Translations under genes and position numbers: made by a program
Part shown: positions 27,034-33,624 of the stretch, in pieces
How the letters are laid out: each line of letters begins with the position of its first letter
How positions within the stretch are numbered: position 1 is the stretch's first letter
The notes under the pieces: generated by a model
Seen by the model: the letters and a program-made list of their open reading frames with translations, nothing else
What the model was told of the DNA's origin: nothing
The model's database searches: none
NCBI GenBank assembly: GCA_023396415.1
Contig: JAEWWJ010000069.1
Coordinates: 11,345-75,344 of the forward strand
Origin: Bacteroidota bacterium
Lineage (GTDB): Bacteria > Bacteroidota > Bacteroidia > Bacteroidales > F082
DNA: 64,000 bases
Reading direction: 5' to 3'

Positions 27034-28551
27034 ATGGCAATTATAAACACAGTGATGTCGTGGTTGATGCGTAAGCGTATCCATCAAATCGAATTGTTTA
27101 TGAAATATCCTTACGAGGTGCAAGAAGAATGGTTTAAACGGCTTATTTATGCCGGAAAAGGCACTGAGTTTGGTAAATTGTATGATTTTAAATCCATCAA
27201 CAGCTACCGCGAATTTAGCGAACGGGTGCCGGTGAGCGACTATGAACAACTGAAACCATACATTGACCGCCTTCGCAATGGCGAGGAAAACTTGCTCTGG
27301 CCCGAAGAAATCAAATGGTTTGCCAAGTCGTCGGGCACCACCTCAAGCAAAAGCAAATACATTCCCGTAAGCAATGCCTCGCTCGAAGAGTGCCATTTTA
27401 AAGGAGGTAAAGACATGATTTCGCTTTTCGTGAACAATTTTCCTGACTCAGAAATATTCGATGGACGCGGCTTGGTCATGGGTGGAAGTCATAGCATCAG
27501 CGAAATCAGCAACACCTCTTATTATGATGGCGATTTGTCAGCCATTTTAATTCAAAACCTTCCTTTTTGGGTGCAGTTTTTAAAGACACCTAATTTGAAC
27601 ATCGCTTTAATGGATGAGTGGGAATCCAAAATTGAACTGATGGCCAACGAAACTATGCAGCACGATGTAACCAGCATTTCAGGGGTGCCTTCTTGGACAC
27701 TGGTCCTGCTGCGCAAAATTGTGGAGCTGTCAGGTAAAAATAACATCATCGAGGTGTGGCCACGGTTAGAGGTTTTTTTCCATGGCGGAGTGAGCTTCGA
27801 TCCCTATCGAGAACAGTATAAAAACCTCATTCCTTCCACTCGAATGCAGTACATGGAAACCTACAATGCTTCTGAGGGTTTTTTTGGAATTCAAGATTTA
27901 TCCGACAGGAATGAGTTGTTACTTATGCTGGACTACGGTATTTTTTATGAATTTATTCCCATAGATCAGTTGGATGATGAACATCCTAAGGCACTTCAAC
28001 TGGCTGAGGTTGAGGTAGGTGTGAACTATGCCATGCTAATTACAACCAATGCCGGCTTGTGGCGCTACCTCATTGGCGACACGGTAACTTTCACCTCAAC
28101 AAATCCTTACCGGCTGAGGATAACCGGTCGAACAAAAAGTTTTATCAACATTTTTGGCGAAGAGTTGATGGTGGACAATGCTGACAAAGCGCTTAAAATT
28201 GCTTGTGCCAAATGTCAGGCTGTCATCACCGATTACACCGCCGGTCCTTACTTTTCAGAGGATAAAAAAACCTCGGCCCATGAGTGGATTATTGAGTTTG
28301 AAAAACCACCACTCCATCTCGATTTCTTTACCGAAACTCTCGATAACGCCCTCAAATCATTGAACTCAGATTACGAAGCCAAACGTTATCATAACATGAT
28401 TTTGATGCCGCCCATAGTTCATGCCACTAAAACCGGTACTTTTTACGATTGGTTAAAGCAAAAGGGAAAACTTGGTGGCCAGCACAAAGTGCCGCGCCTG
28501 TCCAACGACCGGAAAATTTTAGACGAAATTCTTCTGTCGCACACGCCGTAA
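27034..28551 (+). CDS. GH3 auxin-responsive-promoter family protein
   Basis: A 505-residue member of the GH3 family, related to ANL adenylating enzymes. The block KSSGTTSSKSKYIPVS near residue 103 is the phosphate-binding P-loop; YNASEGFFGIQ near residue 275 and the RLRITGRTKSFINIFGEELMV region near 370 match the GH3 nucleotide-binding motifs. Plant relatives join amino acids to carboxylic acids such as jasmonate and auxin; the bacterial substrate is not established. It lies 29 bases after the LptF/G permease and is probably in the same transcript. Common in Bacteroidetes, function not assigned. Confidence 0.85.
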   Translation: MAIINTVMSWLMRKRIHQIELFMKYPYEVQEEWFKRLIYAGKGTEFGKLYDFKSINSYREFSERVPVSDYEQLKPYIDRLRNGEENLLWPEEIKWFAKSSGTTSSKSKYIPVSNASLEECHFKGGKDMISLFVNNFPDSEIFDGRGLVMGGSHSISEISNTSYYDGDLSAILIQNLPFWVQFLKTPNLNIALMDEWESKIELMANETMQHDVTSISGVPSWTLVLLRKIVELSGKNNIIEVWPRLEVFFHGGVSFDPYREQYKNLIPSTRMQYMETYNASEGFFGIQDLSDRNELLLMLDYGIFYEFIPIDQLDDEHPKALQLAEVEVGVNYAMLITTNAGLWRYLIGDTVTFTSTNPYRLRITGRTKSFINIFGEELMVDNADKALKIACAKCQAVITDYTAGPYFSEDKKTSAHEWIIEFEKPPLHLDFFTETLDNALKSLNSDYEAKRYHNMILMPPIVHATKTGTFYDWLKQKGKLGGQHKVPRLSNDRKILDEILLSHTP

Positions 28552-28566
28552 ACCTTCATAAAAGAT

Positions 28567-28574
28567 TACATTTG
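28567..28574 (+). promoter_or_regulatory. Putative -7 element of the deoxynucleoside kinase
   Basis: TACATTTG matches TAnnTTTG and ends 16 bases before the ATG at 28591. No clear -33 TTG is present. Confidence 0.45.
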
Positions 28575-28590
28575 CCACAAAACTATCTGT

Positions 28591-29202
28591 ATGCACATCG
28601 CCATTTCCGGTAACATAGGCTCAGGAAAAACTACCCTTACACGCCTATTGTCGAAGCACTTTGGGTGGACTCCTCATTTCGAGGACGTTGAAAACAACCC
28701 GTATCTCCATAGTTTTTATGAAGATATGCAGCGTTGGTCGTTTAATCTTCAGGTGTATTTCCTGAACAGCCGCTTCCGCCAGGTGATCGAAATCAGAAAC
28801 AGCGGCAAAACCATCGTTCAAGACCGCACCATTTATGAAGACGCGCATATTTTTGCACCCAACTTGCACGCTATGAACCTCATGTCGTCGCGCGACTTTG
28901 AAAACTACAGCTCACTTTTTGAGTTGATGAGCAAATTTATTCAGCCTCCCGATTTGTTGATTTATCTCAGAGCTTCGGTGCCTACTTTGGTGAGCCAGAT
29001 TCAAAAACGTGGCCGCGATTATGAGGCTTCCATTCGTATAGATTATCTCAAGCTCCTTAACGAACGTTATGAAGCCTGGATTTCAACCTATACCATCGGC
29101 AAACTCCTTATTGTAGAGGTAGATGAAATTGACTTGGAAAAACCTGCCGATTTAAGTTTTGTCATCGAAAATGTAAATGCCAACTTGCACGGCCTTTTTT
29201 AA
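28591..29202 (+). CDS. Deoxynucleoside kinase
   Basis: Cytoplasmic salvage enzyme of 203 residues phosphorylating deoxynucleosides. Walker A is SGNIGSGKTTL (about residues 5-15), the catalytic/substrate block is QDRTIYEDAHIF (about 77-88, with the DRT/ERS-like motif), and the lid region holds QKRGRDYE near 145. The closest known families are bacterial deoxyadenosine/deoxyguanosine kinases; base specificity is not readable. Confidence 0.9.
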   Translation: MHIAISGNIGSGKTTLTRLLSKHFGWTPHFEDVENNPYLHSFYEDMQRWSFNLQVYFLNSRFRQVIEIRNSGKTIVQDRTIYEDAHIFAPNLHAMNLMSSRDFENYSSLFELMSKFIQPPDLLIYLRASVPTLVSQIQKRGRDYEASIRIDYLKLLNERYEAWISTYTIGKLLIVEVDEIDLEKPADLSFVIENVNANLHGLF

Positions 29203-29219
29203 ATTTTTCCCATTAAGAA

Positions 29220-29960
29220 ATGATGCAGTTTTTAGGAGTAATTCCGGCAAGGTTTGCCTCAACACGTTTTCCGGGCAAACCATTGGTGATGATAGGTGGA
29301 AAAACCATGATTCAGAGGGTGTATGAACAATGCTTGAAGGCCAAATCATTGACAAAAGTAGTGGTTGCTACGGATGACGATCGTATTTTTCAAGAAGTGA
29401 AAAACTTTGGTGGCGAAGCAGTGATGACTTCAACCCATCATCAAAGTGGAACCGACCGTTGCTTGGATGCCCTTCAACAAATGAACCTTGCTTACGATGC
29501 CGTTGTGAACATTCAAGGTGATGAACCTTTTATTGACCCAGATCAAATCAATCAACTGGTTCATTTGCTGCAAACAAGCCAAGCCCATATCGCTACGCTG
29601 GCTTTCAAAATTACAAAAACCGAAGAGCTTGAAAATCCCAATGTAGTAAAATTGGTAAAAACCAATAACGACAGAGCGATTTATTTCAGCCGTTATCCAA
29701 TCCCATTTATCCGATCAGTTCAACGAAGTCCACTTATAAAAAATCACAACTTTTATAAACATATTGGTATTTATGCCTACCGCGCCGATGTGCTGCAACA
29801 AATTGCGTGTTTGCAGCCCTCATCCCTTGAACTGGCCGAATCGCTGGAGCAACTTCGTTGGATTGAAAACGGTTTCAGCATTGGTGTAGGTATCACCGAG
29901 AGGGAAAATATAGGCATTGATACCCCCGACGATTTGAAAAAAATACAGAACTTTTTTTAG
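29220..29960 (+). CDS. kdsB: 3-deoxy-manno-octulosonate cytidylyltransferase
   Basis: Activates Kdo as CMP-Kdo for lipopolysaccharide inner-core synthesis. The 246-residue product shows the nucleotidyltransferase start IPARFASTRFPGKPL, ATDDDRIF, SGTDRC, NIQGDEPF (metal-binding Asp) and the HIGIYAYR block. Two tandem ATG codons (29220 and 29223) are possible starts. It lies near an LPS-export permease gene, in keeping with outer-membrane biogenesis genes being grouped here. Confidence 0.96.
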   Translation: MMQFLGVIPARFASTRFPGKPLVMIGGKTMIQRVYEQCLKAKSLTKVVVATDDDRIFQEVKNFGGEAVMTSTHHQSGTDRCLDALQQMNLAYDAVVNIQGDEPFIDPDQINQLVHLLQTSQAHIATLAFKITKTEELENPNVVKLVKTNNDRAIYFSRYPIPFIRSVQRSPLIKNHNFYKHIGIYAYRADVLQQIACLQPSSLELAESLEQLRWIENGFSIGVGITERENIGIDTPDDLKKIQNFF

Positions 29961-30040
29961 TTTTGGCCGTATAAATCGTATCTTAGCACTCAGTTTTACA
30001 CTTTTTTTAAAAACGCAAAATACGTTATTCATTCGTTTCT

Positions 30041-31318
30041 ATGAAGATAGCAGGCTACATTGGCGATTTGCTCTATGAGTATGAATGTGTCGTGATCCCC
30101 GGCTTAGGTGGATTTCTCACGCGCGATCATCCTGCTTATATTCATCCAATAAAACATTATTTCAAACCACCGCACCGCGAAATTGTTTTCAATCCGCTAC
30201 TGCGAACCAACGACGGGCTGCTCTTGAACTATATTGCCCGATCAGAAAAGTTGGCTTATCACGATGCCAAATCACGGCTCGATCGCTTTGTCGTTAAATG
30301 TCTTGAGGTTCTCAACGAGGGTAAGAAAATCAACTTTCGAAACATTGGTAACATTCATTACAACAAAGAGAAACAGATTGTTTTTGAACCAGACACCAAT
30401 CAAAATTACCTTTCCGAGTCATTTGGACTCAGTGGTTTTGTTTCGCCGCCTATAAAAAGAGAAGATTTTCAGCAGCGTGTTGAAAAAGTGTTTAGCAATC
30501 CGCCGCGCGCACGCGAGGATCAAATACCCGAACCGCCACATACAAGCACCAAGAAACCGCAACCTGCTGTTGCCAAACGAATGTTGGCTTCGCGACGGCC
30601 CGGAAAACTAAAACGTCAGCTGGTGATTGTGGGTGCTGCTGCCACCTTGTTATTCGCAGCTTGGGCAACCATGAACTACCAAACAGTAAATTTTTATTAT
30701 GATAAATATAAAAGTCAGGCCTCCATTTTGCCTTTCTTTTACGTAAGCCCAAATGAATATGTCATTCATCATTTGGATCAGCTTCCGGTGAAATCTATGA
30801 TTCCTGTTCAAGATTTTTCGGCGATTATTGGTAGTTCAACCAAAGCACAAGCAGGCATCAACGACCTCATTCCGGCACAATCATACAGGGTTGACTTGGA
30901 TACCGTTTCTTCAAAAGAGGTTTTGGATGAAGCTCCTGAGCTCATTGAATCAACCGTTGACAATATTTTTGGCGATGAGCCTTTGCCAGCCGCGGAGAGC
31001 GAAACTGTGGTGAACGATAATGTTGAAAATGAAGTGATTGAACTTCCGATTAAAAAAGAAGAAATGGCTTTACCAAAGCAGGTCGTTCAAACCAAACAAT
31101 ACCATATCATTGCGGGCGCTTTTAAAGAAAAGGAAAATGCGGTTAAGTTGATAGACCAACTGAAAAGCAAGAATTTTGCTGCCGGTTATGCCGGGCAAAC
31201 TTCAGGAGGCTTATGGCGTGTTGCCTACGCTTCTTTCAACGACGAAAGCACTGCTTTACAGCAACTTGAAATGGTAAAAAATAGCGAAAACAGACAAGCC
31301 TGGCTTCTTGTCCTCTAA
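30041..31318 (+). CDS. HU-like domain protein with SPOR peptidoglycan-binding domain
   Basis: A 425-residue protein with unusual architecture. Residues about 1-60 and 65-130 match the paired CCDC81-like prokaryotic HU domains (VVIPGLGGFLTRD and INFRNIGNIHYN). A basic, Pro-rich linker leads to one membrane segment (about 193-207, LVIVGAAATLLFAAW). The acidic remainder ends in a SPOR domain (about 350-425, YHIIAGAFKEKENA to WLLVL), which binds glycan strands stripped of stem peptides at septa. The layout suggests an inner-membrane protein with a cytoplasmic nucleic-acid- or protein-binding head and a periplasmic septal peptidoglycan-binding tail. Its role is not known to me. Confidence 0.85.
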   Translation: MKIAGYIGDLLYEYECVVIPGLGGFLTRDHPAYIHPIKHYFKPPHREIVFNPLLRTNDGLLLNYIARSEKLAYHDAKSRLDRFVVKCLEVLNEGKKINFRNIGNIHYNKEKQIVFEPDTNQNYLSESFGLSGFVSPPIKREDFQQRVEKVFSNPPRAREDQIPEPPHTSTKKPQPAVAKRMLASRRPGKLKRQLVIVGAAATLLFAAWATMNYQTVNFYYDKYKSQASILPFFYVSPNEYVIHHLDQLPVKSMIPVQDFSAIIGSSTKAQAGINDLIPAQSYRVDLDTVSSKEVLDEAPELIESTVDNIFGDEPLPAAESETVVNDNVENEVIELPIKKEEMALPKQVVQTKQYHIIAGAFKEKENAVKLIDQLKSKNFAAGYAGQTSGGLWRVAYASFNDESTALQQLEMVKNSENRQAWLLVL

Positions 31319-31339
31319 CGGAAAATTACTTTATTTGAA

Positions 31340-32017
31340 GTGGGATCAAAAAACAAACTACAGCGTTTCGAGGAAAACCTGACCTTTAATAACTTGTTTC
31401 AATACAACTTCGAGCAGTTGATTCATTTGCCTTTTGAGCATAGAGGAACCTGGAATAGCAGCTTTTTCGAAAACGACAATCCCATTGTGTTAGAACTTGG
31501 GTGCGGAAAAGGTGAATACACCATTGGGCTTGCTGAGCGTTATCCCGATAAAAATTTCATTGGCTTTGATATTAAAGGTGCACGTTTGTGGAAAGGTTTG
31601 ACCATGGCACGCGAAAAGGGCTTGAAAAATGTGGCATTTGTACGCACAAAAATTGATCATATCAGGTATTTCTTTGCCGAGGATGAAATTTCAGAAATTT
31701 GGATCACCTTCCCCGACCCACAACCCCGTCTTTCACGCTCCAAAAAACGGCTCACCTCACCTCAATTTCTCGAGCGTTACAGCAATATCTTAAAAAAAAA
31801 TGGCATCATCCATTTGAAAACTGATAGCACTTTGCTCTATGACTTTACCCTCGAAGTTATTGATGAGCTGCAGCTCCCGCTTCACTATCATTCCAACGAT
31901 TTATATGCAACGGATGAAGAGCTGGAAGTGAAAAGTATTCGTACCTTTTATGAGCAGATTTGGCTTTCGCAAGGTCTGACAATCAAGTACATTCGCTTTG
32001 GGTTAGACAATGAGTGA
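31340..32017 (+). CDS. trmB: tRNA (guanine-N7-)-methyltransferase TrmB (GTG start)
   Basis: Methylates G46 in tRNA variable loops. The 225-residue product reads SKNKLQRFEEN, the SAM loop LELGCGKGEYT (about residue 50), GFDIKGARLW, and ITFPDPQPR (about 120; the usual PDPWPK motif with Q in place of W). No ATG is present before the conserved N-terminus; GTG at 31340 gives the length expected of the family. The stop overlaps the next start by 8 bases. Confidence 0.94.
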   Translation: MGSKNKLQRFEENLTFNNLFQYNFEQLIHLPFEHRGTWNSSFFENDNPIVLELGCGKGEYTIGLAERYPDKNFIGFDIKGARLWKGLTMAREKGLKNVAFVRTKIDHIRYFFAEDEISEIWITFPDPQPRLSRSKKRLTSPQFLERYSNILKKNGIIHLKTDSTLLYDFTLEVIDELQLPLHYHSNDLYATDEELEVKSIRTFYEQIWLSQGLTIKYIRFGLDNE

Positions 32018-32351
32018 GGAACCAGGATTCTTTGAGAAAGTTTACCAGGTGGTGGTGCTGATTCCCAGTGGACGAATCACTTCTTACGGTGCTATTGCCG
32101 CTTATCTTGGCGCCAAACAATCCTCACGTATGGTGGGTTGGGCCATGAACCAATCGCACTTTAGCAAAAAAATGATTCCTGCGCATCGGGTGGTAAATAG
32201 AAATGGGTTGCTTACCGGAAAAGCCCATTTTGGAGGCCGTGATGTGATGAAACAATTGCTCGAAAACGAAGGTTTCATCGTTGAAAACGATCAAATAATA
32301 AACTTTAAGGAAAGATTTTGGGATCCGGCTATCGAATTAAAAACAGTTTAG
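32010..32351 (+). CDS. Alkyltransferase-like protein (Cys-less MGMT homologue)
   Basis: A 113-residue protein homologous to the DNA-binding domain of O6-alkylguanine-DNA alkyltransferases. It has IPSGRITSYGAIAAYLG, the RMVGWAMNQ arginine-finger/recognition region and IPAHRVVNRNG, in which Ala58 stands where MGMT has the acceptor Cys (PCHR). Such ATL proteins bind alkylated guanine and mark it for nucleotide excision repair rather than repairing it directly. The ATG lies within the end of trmB. Its stop overlaps the convergent lacI-type stop by 4 bases. Confidence 0.9.
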   Translation: MSEEPGFFEKVYQVVVLIPSGRITSYGAIAAYLGAKQSSRMVGWAMNQSHFSKKMIPAHRVVNRNGLLTGKAHFGGRDVMKQLLENEGFIVENDQIINFKERFWDPAIELKTV

Positions 32352-33358
32352 GTGGAGCTTCTGATCACTAACTTGGTTTTAATCACCTTTTTAATGGGCT
32401 TAAACTCCACATCATCTCCTTCTTTCAGCCTCTTTAACAGCATAATACAAGCTTCACGACCTAATTCGAAACCAAATTGATCAATTGTAGTGAGTTCCGG
32501 ATCGCAGATAGCTGACGATTTACTATTTTCAAATCCAACTACTTTCACATCCTGAGGCACACGTTTGCCCAATTCGCGGGCTGCTTTAATGATAGCAATG
32601 GCCGACATATCATTTACGGCAAAAAAACCATCCGGGGCATCAGGTTTTCTTAAAAGGTCGTGAGCAGTTTTTTTGGCTATTTCATAAGTGTCGGCCAGAT
32701 GAACAAGATCATGTTGAAAGTGGATGTTGTGTTTCAACAAGGCATCATGGTAGCCCGAAAGCCTGCTTTTGCCAATCTGAAGATTTTGAGGTGCGGCAAA
32801 ATGTGCAATCCGCTTGCAGCCTCTTTCAATAAGGTGGTTCACGGCAATAAAGGCACCTTGATAATCATCGGCTACCACTTGGTCGGCAGGAAGCTCCTCG
32901 GTTGTGCGGTCAAAAAACACTACAGGAATTTCGTTTTCGATTAACTTTTGAAAATGTGAAAAATCACTCGTTTCTTTTGAAAAAGACACCAATACTCCAT
33001 CCACACGATTGGTTAAAACGGCCTGAGTGTTAATTACTTCACGCTTGTATGATTCGTTCGACTGAAACACCATCACGCTATAATCATTCTTATAAGCGAC
33101 TTCTTCGATACCATTGATGATGGCCGAAAAGAAATAATGTTCGATTTCGGGGATAATAAGTCCGATGGTTCGGGTGCTGTTGTTCCGTAAATTGAGGGCA
33201 ATGCGGTTAGGTCTGTAGCCCAACAATGCAGCAAGTTCTTTAACAGCAGTGCGGGTTTTAGGACTTATGTCAGGATGGTCCTTCAAGGCCCGCGATACTG
33301 TAGAGGTTGATAACCCTAACTTTGTGGCAATGTCTTTGATGGTGATCTGACGCTTCAT
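32348..33358 (-). CDS. LacI-family transcriptional regulator
   Basis: A 336-residue regulator: N-terminal helix-turn-helix (about 4-27, ITIKDIATKLGLSTSTVSRAL) with hinge helix near GYRPNRIALNLR, then a periplasmic-binding-like effector domain (from about 62, TIGLIIPEIEHYFFS). The start is ATG 33358; a 22-codon in-frame extension lacks support. It is divergent from the susC-like gene and is its likely regulator, responding to an alpha-glucan breakdown sugar such as maltose, although the effector is inferred. A candidate operator lies at 33468-33477. Confidence 0.9.
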   Translation of the reverse strand: MKRQITIKDIATKLGLSTSTVSRALKDHPDISPKTRTAVKELAALLGYRPNRIALNLRNNSTRTIGLIIPEIEHYFFSAIINGIEEVAYKNDYSVMVFQSNESYKREVINTQAVLTNRVDGVLVSFSKETSDFSHFQKLIENEIPVVFFDRTTEELPADQVVADDYQGAFIAVNHLIERGCKRIAHFAAPQNLQIGKSRLSGYHDALLKHNIHFQHDLVHLADTYEIAKKTAHDLLRKPDAPDGFFAVNDMSAIAIIKAARELGKRVPQDVKVVGFENSKSSAICDPELTTIDQFGFELGREACIMLLKRLKEGDDVEFKPIKKVIKTKLVIRSST

Positions 33359-33467
33359 TTTTGTTTGATTACCCTGTTGTTTAAATTGTAAAAACTGAAA
33401 AATAATTGGATAAAGATACAACAATTAAGTGTTTTGTAAATTCCTTGCTCAATAATTTTTTTTATTT

Positions 33468-33477
33468 CAATCGTTTG
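33468..33477. promoter_or_regulatory. Candidate LacI-family operator
   Basis: CAATCGTTTG has the CAANCGNTTG form, a near-palindrome with the central CG typical of LacI-family operators. It lies between lacI-type and susC-like genes, 55 bases upstream of the susC -7 element, a position that would suit either activation of susC or repression of the regulator gene. Confidence 0.45.
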
Positions 33478-33532
33478 CGCTTGTAATCACTATCAATTGT
33501 CGCTTATATTACACTATAATCTAAACTTTCTA

Positions 33533-33540
33533 TATCTTTG
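33533..33540 (+). promoter_or_regulatory. -7 element of the susCDE-like operon
   Basis: TATCTTTG matches TAnnTTTG exactly and precedes a leader of about 80 bases to the ATG at 33625. No TTG stands 19-22 bases upstream, which fits an activator-dependent promoter. Confidence 0.5.
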
Positions 33541-33624
33541 TTGAAACCTAATTTTTATCATGATGTTAAGCAACTAACATTGTTAAAATTTCATCACTCA
33601 ATCACTAACACAAAAAAAACGCTT

